This document shows, piece after piece, positions 1 through 5,787 of a stretch of DNA of 8,283 bases (positions within the stretch are counted from its first letter, which is position 1; every line of letters starts with the position of its first letter). The position numbers and the translations under genes are program-made. Origin of the DNA: an uncultured Alphaproteobacteria bacterium (GTDB lineage: Bacteria; Pseudomonadota; Alphaproteobacteria; Sphingomonadales; Sphingomonadaceae); assembly GCA_903939555.1 (NCBI GenBank), contig CAJAHV010000444.1, forward strand, positions 1-8,283. The letters are read 5' to 3'. The notes below the pieces were generated by a model that was not told the DNA's origin, searched no databases, and saw nothing but the letters and a program-made list of their open reading frames with translations.

Positions 1-78
1 AGTGGCAAGCTGAGCCGCTCGAAGGCGCGTAGCCAGTATCTGTCGGGCGAGATTCAGCCGTTCGATGTGGCGGCGTAG
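1..78 (+). CDS. 3' end of an unidentified protein gene (partial)
   Basis: Frame 1 is open from the window edge to a TAG at 76-78, giving the last 25 residues of a protein that ends in QPFDVAA. The tail is hydrophilic and basic (several Lys, Arg and Ser), then turns hydrophobic and acidic at the very end. I do not recognise the family from so short a piece. That it is a real gene end is inferred from the open frame, its codon usage and the following 147-bp gap before the next same-strand gene. It may be a chance frame. Confidence 0.5.
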   Translation, partial: SGKLSRSKARSQYLSGEIQPFDVAA

Positions 79-225
79 TCGCAGCGCGGCCAGCGCGCAG
101 CGCAGCAGCGCGCGGGCTCGCGCAAGACTGGACGGCGGGCCGAGGTGGCCTTGGCGCCTCGAACCCGAGCGACGTTGGCATGGGCTTTGCCCATACCCCT
201 CGTTTCCTTTTGCGATACACTGGCA
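79..225 (+). promoter_or_regulatory. Intergenic region with a possible promoter for the reductase gene
   Basis: This 147-bp gap is GC-rich at its left (a GCGCG/CGCGC hairpin at 108-123 without a T-run) and becomes less GC-rich towards the right. A -10-like GATACA at 214-219 ends six bases before the ATG at 226. No Shine-Dalgarno sequence precedes that ATG, so the transcript could be leaderless. The only -35-like box, TTGCCC at 187-192, is 21 bases from the -10, which is longer than usual, so this is a weak call. Confidence 0.2.
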
Positions 226-1101
226 ATGACCATCGCGATCACCGGTGCCACCGGCTTCGTTGGCAGCCGGGTAGCCGCGTTGGCCGGCACCCCGCTGCAC
301 GCCCTCGCCCGGCGGCCGCAGCCCGACCGGCCGGGTGTGGCCTGGATCGCCGGTGACCTCGCCGATGCCACAGCGCTCGCCGGCCTCTGCACCAGCACCA
401 GCGCCATCATCCACATCGCCGGCATCGTCAACGCCCCCGACCGCGCCGGTTTCGACGCCGGCAATGTCGCCGGCACCGCCGCCATGCTGGCCGCCGCGAA
501 AGCCGCCGGCGTGGCTCGCTTCGTCCATGTCTCGAGCCTGGCGGCGCGCGAGCCGCAGCTGTCGATGTATGGCGCCTCCAAGGCCGAGGCCGAAGCGCTG
601 GTGATGGCCAGCGGCCTTGATTGGGTGATCGTGCGGCCGCCGGGCGTCTATGGGCCCGATGATCGCGAGATGCTCGATATCTACAAGCTGGCGGCGCGCG
701 GCGTTTATGTGGCGCCGCCCGGACGCATGTCGCTGGTCCATGTCGATGATCTTGCCACGGCCTTGCTGGCGCTCGCCGCGGGTGGACCGTCACAGCAACT
801 GCTCGAAATCGATGATGGCGCCGCTGGCGGCATTTCCCACGCTGAATTTGCCCGTGCCATCGGCACCGGCCTTGGCAGGCGCGTGCGGGTCGTGCCCCTG
901 CCGCTGTCGATGCTCCGCCTCGCCGCGCGCCTTGGCGTGTCGGCCAAGCTGACCCGTGACCGTGCCGCCTATATCGCCCATCCCGACTGGGTGGCACGCG
1001 GCGGCAATGCGGCGCTGGCAAGGCTGTGGGTGCCGCAGATCGGTCTTGCCGCCGGGGTGGCCGACACGATCGCCGGTTATCGCGCCAAAAGCTGGCTCTA
1101 G
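226..1101 (+). CDS. cerR: NAD(P)-dependent epimerase/dehydratase-like reductase, probable 3-ketoceramide reductase
   Basis: A 291-residue extended short-chain dehydrogenase/reductase. The N-terminal Rossmann fold shows the nucleotide-binding motif TGATGFVG at residues 6-13, an acidic GDL at 43-45, and the catalytic YxxxK (Tyr115, Lys119) preceded by Ser103-Ser104. RPPGVYGP follows at 137-144 and VHVDDLA at 171-177, both typical of the family. I start it at ATG 226 because the glycine motif follows directly; a GTG at 145 in the same frame would add 27 residues with no family resemblance. In Caulobacter, a member of this family (CerR) reduces 3-ketoceramide and is encoded beside SPT and an acyl carrier protein. 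The same three genes lie together here, so I infer that role. The fold is certain; the substrate rests on context, and a sugar-nucleotide epimerase or other SDR role is possible. The stop TAG overlaps the stop of the convergent gene. Confidence 0.75.
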   Translation: MTIAITGATGFVGSRVAALAGTPLHALARRPQPDRPGVAWIAGDLADATALAGLCTSTSAIIHIAGIVNAPDRAGFDAGNVAGTAAMLAAAKAAGVARFVHVSSLAAREPQLSMYGASKAEAEALVMASGLDWVIVRPPGVYGPDDREMLDIYKLAARGVYVAPPGRMSLVHVDDLATALLALAAGGPSQQLLEIDDGAAGGISHAEFARAIGTGLGRRVRVVPLPLSMLRLAARLGVSAKLTRDRAAYIAHPDWVARGGNAALARLWVPQIGLAAGVADTIAGYRAKSWL

Positions 1102-1649
1102 CCCAGCAGCTTGGTCAGCACGAACACCCCGAAGGTCAGGATCAGGCCGATGATGAACACCTGGTACGCCAGCGACAGATAGCGGTATTTCTTGTGCTTC
1201 AGCACTTGGCCGAGCTGATAGACATCGCGCGCCATCGCCTGGCGGATGCGGGCATCGTTGCAATTGATGATATCGAGTTCGGCGACGAATTCGGCCTCGG
1301 ACAAGTTGGTGAAGGCGCCGAAGAACAGGATGTTGGGTGGCATCGCCGGGCCCTTGGGCTTGCGGGTGCCAAAGGCCGGCACCACCGCCAGCATGCACAA
1401 AATGGCGGCCAGCGATGATGACGCCGCGAGCGTCAGCATCGGCGGCGTCATCGCGCTGCCCTCGCGTACCACCAGCGCAAAGATCACCGAATTGACCCCG
1501 ATCAGGATATTGGCCTTCTGATCAGCCATCGCCGACAGCGAGACGTGGTGCGCCTGCATGGTGCGCAGCAGATGGATGGCATTGGGGTGTGTTTCGTCTA
1601 CGGCTGGTGCAGCCGTGACCCCCGTGTCGGTATCGATGTCTGTGTCCAT
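1098..1649 (-). CDS. Pycsar-effector-like (PycTM, DUF5706) small membrane protein
   Basis: A 183-residue protein. A variable, acidic N-terminus is followed by the family signature ADQKANILIGVNS at about residues 42-54, then hydrophobic segments at about 48-61, 71-92 and 158-179. Between the last two lies a cytosolic stretch with PPNILFFGAF (104-113) and DVYQLGQVLKHKKYRYL (142-158). This pattern belongs to the domain now named Pycsar effector protein. In anti-phage systems that domain damages the inner membrane when a partner cyclase makes cCMP or cUMP. No nucleotide cyclase is encoded in this window, so this copy is an orphan and its job is unknown. The start at 1649 has a strong GGGGG ribosome-binding site; the frame stays open to 1898, but that extension is junk running into the acyl carrier gene. 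The stop shares CTAG (1098-1101) with the convergent reductase gene. Confidence 0.8.
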   Translation of the reverse strand: MDTDIDTDTGVTAAPAVDETHPNAIHLLRTMQAHHVSLSAMADQKANILIGVNSVIFALVVREGSAMTPPMLTLAASSSLAAILCMLAVVPAFGTRKPKGPAMPPNILFFGAFTNLSEAEFVAELDIINCNDARIRQAMARDVYQLGQVLKHKKYRYLSLAYQVFIIGLILTFGVFVLTKLLG

Positions 1650-1802
1650 TTCGCCCCCGATTGTGGCAGTACCATCACACTGCAACGTCACAAACTGCAA
1701 GCCCCGCGTTGCGGCGCACTTGGCCCCGCTTTGGCCATTTTGTGCTGCCAAAGCGCTGTTCCTGCCATAATGAGCGGCGCCACGGCGCCACCGGGAGTGA
1801 TG
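1650..1802. promoter_or_regulatory. Divergent intergenic region with control elements for the membrane protein and the carrier-SPT operon
   Basis: The 153-bp gap separates two divergent genes, so it must hold both promoters. Visible are an imperfect tandem direct repeat (TCACACTGCAA at 1675-1685 and TCACAAACTGCAA at 1688-1700) and a 9-bp perfect inverted repeat at 1727-1755. A CATAAT at 1766-1771 resembles a -10 box for the rightward operon, with a poor TTGTGC -35 candidate at 1740-1745 (20-base spacing). A GGGAG at 1793-1797 is the ribosome-binding site of the carrier gene. Confidence 0.4.
1727..1755. repeat. 9-bp inverted repeat, candidate operator upstream of the acyl carrier/SPT operon
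   Basis: CGCTTTGGC at 1727-1735 and GCCAAAGCG at 1747-1755 are perfect reverse complements, separated by 11 bases. The element ends 47 bases before the carrier gene start and overlaps the place where the -35 region would lie if CATAAT at 1766-1771 is the -10. It is not followed by a T-run and lies between two divergent starts, so a terminator role is unlikely. Operator function for a dimeric regulator is inferred. Confidence 0.45.
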
Positions 1803-2060
1803 ATGACCGCACCTGCCACCGATCGGGCCTCTGTCTATGACCGCATCATCGAGTTGATCGAGCCGCTGAACCCCAAGAAGGTTGCGCTGGCCGAACACAC
1901 CAGCTTTGCCGGCGATCTGGAGATGGATTCGCTCACCGTCATGGATCTGGTCGCCAGCATGGAAGACGAATGGGACATCGTCATGCCGTTGAACATGCTC
2001 CCCGATCTCGAAACCGTCGGCCAGGTCGCCGATGCAGTGACCAAGCTGGTGTCGAAATGA
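1803..2060 (+). CDS. Acyl carrier protein dedicated to sphingolipid synthesis
   Basis: An 85-residue acidic protein with the carrier-protein fold. The phosphopantetheine attachment site is Ser43 in LEMDSLTVMDLV (residues 39-50), and the usual acidic helix follows (ASMEDEWDI, 51-59). It differs from the housekeeping AcpP, whose motif is normally GADSLDTVELV, so it is a specialised carrier. It overlaps the SPT start by ATGA, and in Caulobacter a carrier protein beside spt is required for ceramide synthesis. The likely role is to present the long-chain acyl group to SPT as a thioester. ATG 1803 is chosen because the GGGAG at 1793-1797 stands five bases away. ATG 1800 directly before it is nearly as good, and ATG 1770 would lie upstream of the ribosome-binding site and overlap the -10-like box. 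Confidence 0.88.
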   Translation: MTAPATDRASVYDRIIELIEPLNPKKVALAEHTSFAGDLEMDSLTVMDLVASMEDEWDIVMPLNMLPDLETVGQVADAVTKLVSK

Positions 2061-3271
2061 GCGATCTGTTTTCCAAGTTCGACAATCTCATCAACGAGCG
2101 CGCCGACCTGCTCGCCAAGGGCGTGCGCGATCCGTTCGCCATCGTCATGCAGGAAGTGAAGTCGCCCACCGTCGCGATCATCGACGGCAAGGAGACCATT
2201 CTGCTCGGCACCTATAATTACATGGGCATGACCTTTGATCCCGATGTCATTGCCGCCGGCAAGGAAGCGCTGACCAAGTTCGGCGCCGGCACCACCGGCA
2301 GCCGCGTCCTCAACGGCACCTACCAGGGCCATAAGGAATGCGAGGACGCGCTCAAGGAATTCTACGGTACCGAGCACGCCATGGTGTTCTCGACGGGCTA
2401 TCAGGCCAATCTCGGCATGGTGGCGACGCTGGCGGGCAAGGGCGATTTCATCATCCTCGATGCCGACAGCCATGCGTCGATCTATGATGGCTGCTATCTC
2501 GGCAATGCCGATATCGTGCGCTTCAAGCACAACAGTGTCGAAGACCTCGAAAAGCGCCTGCGCCGCCTGCCGCCCGAAGCCGGCAAGCTCGTCATCCTCG
2601 AAGGCGTCTACTCGATGCTCGGCGATATCGCGCCGCTGAAGGAACTCGTGGCTGTTGCCAAGGCGCATGGCGCGATGGTGCTGGTCGACGAAGCCCATGG
2701 CATGGGCTTCTTCGGTGAAAATGGCCGGGGCGTCTATGAAGCGGCCGGCGTTGCCGATGATGTCGATTTTGTCGTTGGCACTTTTTCCAAATCGGTTGGT
2801 ACCGTCGGCGGCTTCTGCGTTTCGAACCACCCCAAGTTCGAAATTCTGCGCCTCGTCTGTCGCCCCTATACCTTTACGGCATCGCTGCCGCCCGCCGTGG
2901 TGGCCTGTGCCGCGACCTCGATCCGCAAGCTGATGCACGCCGGCGACAAGCGCGCCCGCTTGTGGGACATGACCCGCAAGCTGCACGGCGGCCTGAAGGC
3001 GCGCGGCTTCCGTCTCGCCACCGAAACCCCGGAAAGCGCCATTGTATCGGTGCTGATGCCCGACCAGGAAACCACGGTCCGCATGTGGCAGGCGATGCTC
3101 GAACTCGGCGTCTATGTGAACATGTCGCGGCCGCCGGCGACACCTGCGGGCGTGTTCCTGCTGCGCTGTTCGCTGTGTGCCGAACATTCAGCGGCACAAC
3201 TCGATACCGTTCTCGAACGTTTTGCCATGGCCAGCGCGGTGGTCGGCCTGTTCGCCGAAGCGGCTGAATAG
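2057..3271 (+). CDS. spt: Serine palmitoyltransferase
   Basis: A 404-residue pyridoxal-phosphate enzyme of the alpha-oxoamine synthase family. It condenses L-serine with a palmitoyl thioester to 3-ketosphinganine, the first committed step of sphingolipid synthesis, in the cytosol. The cofactor-binding Lys245 sits in GTFSKSVGTVGG. His139 (DADSHAS) stacks on the ring, Asp211 and His214 (DEAHGMG) bind it, and Arg358 (NMSRPPATP) is followed by the mobile PATP loop at 360-363. Against the S. paucimobilis enzyme as I know it (His159, Asp231, His234, Lys265, Arg378) every position is offset by exactly 20, because the N-terminus here is shorter. Long identical stretches such as LLGTYNYMGMTFDPDVIAAG (49-68) exclude the related KBL and 8-amino-7-oxononanoate synthase. 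The ATGA overlap with the carrier gene and the lack of a good ribosome-binding site suggest translational coupling. Confidence 0.97.
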   Translation: MSDLFSKFDNLINERADLLAKGVRDPFAIVMQEVKSPTVAIIDGKETILLGTYNYMGMTFDPDVIAAGKEALTKFGAGTTGSRVLNGTYQGHKECEDALKEFYGTEHAMVFSTGYQANLGMVATLAGKGDFIILDADSHASIYDGCYLGNADIVRFKHNSVEDLEKRLRRLPPEAGKLVILEGVYSMLGDIAPLKELVAVAKAHGAMVLVDEAHGMGFFGENGRGVYEAAGVADDVDFVVGTFSKSVGTVGGFCVSNHPKFEILRLVCRPYTFTASLPPAVVACAATSIRKLMHAGDKRARLWDMTRKLHGGLKARGFRLATETPESAIVSVLMPDQETTVRMWQAMLELGVYVNMSRPPATPAGVFLLRCSLCAEHSAAQLDTVLERFAMASAVVGLFAEAAE

Positions 3272-3313
3272 GCAGGCTTGCAATTCTGGACTGACCGGTC
3301 CTAAAATGCAGGC
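3272..3313 (+). promoter_or_regulatory. Short gap with a palindrome, candidate TetR autoregulatory operator
   Basis: Only 42 bases separate the SPT stop from the TetR gene. They contain the perfect 8-bp palindrome GACCGGTC at 3293-3300, nested in a looser GGAC-N6-GTCC (3288-3301). GACC/GGTC half-sites just before the gene's own start are common for TetR-type repressors. An 8-bp palindrome occurs often by chance in 8 kb, so the support is position more than rarity. No Shine-Dalgarno stands close to the ATG at 3314. No terminator separates SPT from this gene, so some read-through from the SPT operon is possible. Confidence 0.4.
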
Positions 3314-3883
3314 ATGGCACGTCCGATAGCTTTTGATCGCGATATTGCGCTGCAGGCGGCGATGCGGCTGTTCTGGCAAAAGGGCTATCAGGCGGCAGCC
3401 TTGCCCGATTTGCTCGCCGCGATGGCGATCAGCCGCAGCAGTCTGTACGCGGCCTTTGGCGACAAGCGGCACTTGTTCATCGCCTGCCTCGACCGCTTTG
3501 CCGAAACAACCCGCGAAATCCTGTCCCGGGCCCGTGCCACCCGGCCACCGCTGGCGGCGTTGCGGCACTTCTTTGACCGCAGCTTTCAGGCTGATCATGC
3601 CGACGCCGCGCTGGGGTGTCTGCTGGTCAGCACCGTCACCGAACTTGCCGGCGTCGATGACGATCTTGTTGCCATTGCCAGCGCGCATCTTGCCCGCATC
3701 GAAACCGATTTCGCCGCTTGTCTGGTCGCCGCCGGCCGGCCCTCGGCGCGTGCCGCCGAACTCGCCAGCTTCCTGATGCTGGTGAACGAAGGCCTGCGCG
3801 TCGGCAGTCGCCGGCCATTGCCGCGCCACGACCATCTCGCCCGTATCGAAACTGCCTTTGCCCTGTTGAAGGACGCCGCATGA
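3314..3883 (+). CDS. TetR/AcrR family transcriptional regulator
   Basis: A 189-residue repressor-type protein. The N-terminal DNA-binding domain is clear: ALQAAMRLFWQKGYQAAALPDL at about residues 12-33, then the recognition helix region AISRSSLYAAFGDKRHLF at 38-55. The C-terminal ligand and dimer domain carries GCLLVSTVTELA (101-112), a motif seen in the TetR subgroup that responds to small electrophilic or xenobiotic molecules, with Cys102 in it. The stop overlaps the dehalogenase start by ATGA, so the regulator very probably controls its own operon, likely through the palindrome just upstream. The inducer is unknown; a dehalogenase substrate or product is a natural guess. The family assignment is firm. 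Confidence 0.92.
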   Translation: MARPIAFDRDIALQAAMRLFWQKGYQAAALPDLLAAMAISRSSLYAAFGDKRHLFIACLDRFAETTREILSRARATRPPLAALRHFFDRSFQADHADAALGCLLVSTVTELAGVDDDLVAIASAHLARIETDFAACLVAAGRPSARAAELASFLMLVNEGLRVGSRRPLPRHDHLARIETAFALLKDAA

Positions 3884-4758
3884 CCAGTGCCCCGCTGCCC
3901 AAGAAATTCGCCACGGTGAACGGGCGCCGCATCGCTTATGCTGAGGCTGGGAGCGGCGCGCCGATCGTGCTGCTGCACGGCAACCCGACGTCGAGTTATC
4001 TGTGGCGCAATGTCATTCCGCATCTTGCCGGGCTGGGCCGGGTCATCGCGCCCGATCTGATCGGCCAGGGCGATTCTGAAAAGCTGCCGGCATCGGCGGG
4101 TCCCGGGCGCTACAGCTTTGGCGTTGCCTATGACTATCTCGCCGGCCTGCTCGAAACGCTTGGCATTGAGGACCGGGTAACGCTGGTCGTTCATGATTGG
4201 GGCAGTGCGCTGGGTTTCCACTGGGCGCGCAACCATCCCGACAAGGTGCGCGGCATCGCCTATATGGAGGGCATCGTCTGCCCGATTGCCACCTGGGACG
4301 ATTGGCCGGTGGCGGCACGCGGTATCTTTCAGGGCTTTCGGTCGGCCAAGGGCGAGGATCTGATCCTCAAGCGCAACATGTTCATCGAGGCGGTGCTGCC
4401 GTCATCGATCATGCGGCAACTCGATCCGGCGGAGATGGATCAGTATCGCGCGCCATTCCTGACCGAGGATGACCGGCAGCCGACGCTCGACTGGCCGCGC
4501 CAGATCCCCATCGGTGGTGAACCCGCCTCGATGGTGGCGCTGGTGCAGGCCTATGCCGACTGGCTGGCGTACAGCCCTGTGCCCAAGCTGTTCATCAATG
4601 CCGAGCCGGGCTCGATCCTGGTCGGCCCCCAGCGTGAATTCTGCCGCACCTGGCCGAACCAGACCGAGGTGACCGTGGCGGGAACGCATTTCATCCAGGA
4701 AGATTCGCCCCATGCCATTGGCGAGGCAGTCGCTGCCTGGCTGCAACGCCTCGATTGA
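3880..4758 (+). CDS. Haloalkane dehalogenase, LinB/DhaA type
   Basis: A 292-residue alpha/beta hydrolase that replaces halogen on an alkyl carbon by hydroxyl using water. All five catalytic residues of subfamily HLD-II are present: nucleophile Asp106 in VVHDWGSALGF, base His270 in GTHFIQEDSP, acid Glu130 in GIAYMEG, and the halide-holding pair Asn35 (HGNPTSSYLWRN) and Trp107. Length and long shared blocks (HGNPTSSYLWRN, RTWPNQTEVTVAG, PKLFINAEPG) match LinB of the Sphingobium lindane pathway, though identity is clearly partial. A good GAAGGA site at 3868-3873 precedes ATG 3880, which overlaps the regulator's stop. There is no signal peptide, so it is cytosolic. Substrate range cannot be read from sequence. 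By my alignment the tunnel-mouth residue LinB Leu177 is Ser176 here, which may alter selectivity. Confidence 0.95.
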   Translation: MTSAPLPKKFATVNGRRIAYAEAGSGAPIVLLHGNPTSSYLWRNVIPHLAGLGRVIAPDLIGQGDSEKLPASAGPGRYSFGVAYDYLAGLLETLGIEDRVTLVVHDWGSALGFHWARNHPDKVRGIAYMEGIVCPIATWDDWPVAARGIFQGFRSAKGEDLILKRNMFIEAVLPSSIMRQLDPAEMDQYRAPFLTEDDRQPTLDWPRQIPIGGEPASMVALVQAYADWLAYSPVPKLFINAEPGSILVGPQREFCRTWPNQTEVTVAGTHFIQEDSPHAIGEAVAAWLQRLD

Positions 4759-4769
4759 AGGAACTCCGC

Positions 4770-5084
4770 ATGACCGACATTGCCGTTTATGTGATCGCCA
4801 ATCTGGTGGTTACCGATGCCGAATCCTATCGCCTGTATGAAAAAGGCTTTTTCCCGCTGCTCAAGCGCCATGGGGGCAGCTTCATCACCTATGATGATGC
4901 GCCGCATAATTTCGAAGGCAGCGCGCCGCGCCCGGGCCGGATGATCATGTTCAGCTTTCCCAGCGAGGCAACGGCGCGCGGCTGGTATGATGATGCCGAT
5001 TATCAGCTATTGTCGGACCATCGCCGCAAGGGCACGCGGCTGGAGTTTCTCACCATGGTGCGCGGCCTGCCGCCCCGCAGCTAG
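4770..5084 (+). CDS. DUF1330 family protein
   Basis: A 104-residue cytosolic protein of the DUF1330 type, a small ferredoxin-like alpha/beta fold that usually forms dimers and has no agreed function. Family features are the IANLVVTDAESYRLYEKGFFPLLKRHGGSF stretch (residues 9-38), RPGRMIMFSFPSEATARGWYDDADYQLL (54-81) and the final HRRKG...FLTMVRG. The start at 4770 is chosen for the AAGGA at 4758-4762 seven bases ahead; a TTG at 4755 in frame overlaps the previous stop and is less likely. It follows the dehalogenase by 11 bases and must be in the same transcript, so it may serve in the same pathway or simply share its induction. Confidence 0.85.
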   Translation: MTDIAVYVIANLVVTDAESYRLYEKGFFPLLKRHGGSFITYDDAPHNFEGSAPRPGRMIMFSFPSEATARGWYDDADYQLLSDHRRKGTRLEFLTMVRGLPPRS

Positions 5085-5127
5085 CGGCGTCCGCTACTGC
5101 CGATTGGCCGAAAATGCCCCGAGGCTG

Positions 5128-5643
5128 TTAATCCAGCGGTTTGACCGACAAGCCGCGGCGATAGTTCATGATAATGCGCAGCGGCGTCACCCCGGCGCCG
5201 AAACTGACCAGCGTTTCCTCCGGGTTCGGCTTGGCCAGCTTGAGCCGGGGATTGGCCGAAAGGCCGATGCCATCCGACCAGACCGACAATTTGCCGTCCG
5301 TGTTGCGGTCATGCAGCGCGACGATGGCATAACGGCCCGGGCCGGGCAGGGTCAGGCACACGGTCATGTCGCCACCCGCCGACATCGGCACATCGTGGCG
5401 GCGCAGATATTTGCCGCTGGCGAGGAATTCATCCTTGGCACCGGTATAGTTCTGGATGCGCAACTGGCCGCTGCGATCCTTGAAACCATGGACGGTGACC
5501 AGCGCTGCGCTGCCATCGGCGCCCGGCCGGCAGGCCGCGGTGTCGCCCAGCACTACCGGCCCCTGCGCCAGCGCCGGGGCCGCCAGTGGTGGCAGCAGGA
5601 TCGCGCCGACGACAGATATCGCCCGCATGCGTGATTTTGCCAT
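5128..5643 (-). CDS. Exported DUF2141 domain protein
   Basis: A 171-residue protein with a clear Sec signal peptide: basic start (KSRMR), hydrophobic core at about 9-20, and an AxA-type cleavage site after ALA at residue 26. The mature part is a DUF2141 beta-sandwich: VTVHGFKDRSGQLRIQNY (49-66), then PGRYAIVALHDRNTDGKLSVW (102-122) with the typical HDxNxDGKL turn, and NPRLKLAKPNPEETLVSF (131-148). Cys38 and Cys96 could form a disulfide in the periplasm. Its function is unknown. ATG 5643 is preferred since it supplies the basic n-region; ATG 5628 also leaves a signal peptide. The gene converges on the dehalogenase operon (43-bp gap) and diverges from lptF, and its envelope location fits the neighbouring glycolipid-export genes. 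Confidence 0.85.
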   Translation of the reverse strand: MAKSRMRAISVVGAILLPPLAAPALAQGPVVLGDTAACRPGADGSAALVTVHGFKDRSGQLRIQNYTGAKDEFLASGKYLRRHDVPMSAGGDMTVCLTLPGPGRYAIVALHDRNTDGKLSVWSDGIGLSANPRLKLAKPNPEETLVSFGAGVTPLRIIMNYRRGLSVKPLD

Positions 5644-5656
5644 GACCTTGCTGCTT

Positions 5657-5692
5657 CACCGGGCTATAGAGTGACGACGCGTCGGACGGCAG
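5657..5692 (-). promoter_or_regulatory. Candidate promoter of the DUF2141 gene with an internal palindrome
   Basis: Read on the minus strand, CTGCCG (5692 to 5687) and CTATAG (5669 to 5664) form a -35/-10 pair with exactly 17 bases between them, about 20 bases upstream of the start codon at 5643. The spacer contains the perfect 10-bp palindrome CGACGCGTCG (5675-5684), a classic place for a repressor site. The -35 match is weak. Confidence 0.35.
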
Positions 5693-5787
5693 CCAACCAG
5701 CCGACAATTTCAGCTATGGTGAAGGCTTGCGGCGAAACTTAGGCGCGGCAGTGTCGACATCAAGGGACGGAACCGGAAAAGCCCACC

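Noticed and set aside
108..123. GCGCG/CGCGC hairpin after the first partial gene as a terminator
   Set aside because: There is no T-run, and such short GC repeats are frequent in this base composition.
145..225. N-terminal extension of the reductase from GTG 145
   Set aside because: The Rossmann glycine motif begins right after ATG 226, as in the family; the extension has no matching structure.
1098..1649. A complete Pycsar anti-phage operon
   Set aside because: No uridylate or cytidylate cyclase gene is present in the window; both neighbours are lipid-synthesis genes.
1650..1898. N-terminal extension of the PycTM-like protein up to 1898
   Set aside because: The extra residues are low-quality sequence, overlap the carrier gene on the other strand, and lie upstream of a strong ribosome-binding site and ATG at 1649.
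1835..3187. Long open frame of 450 codons on the minus strand across the carrier and SPT genes
   Set aside because: It is antisense to two firmly identified genes. The translation is rich in His, Arg and Gly without family motifs, as expected for a high-GC shadow frame.
3272..5127. The dehalogenase cassette as a recent mobile element insertion
   Set aside because: No transposase, integrase, terminal repeats, target duplication or tRNA site is visible, and base composition looks the same as the flanks.
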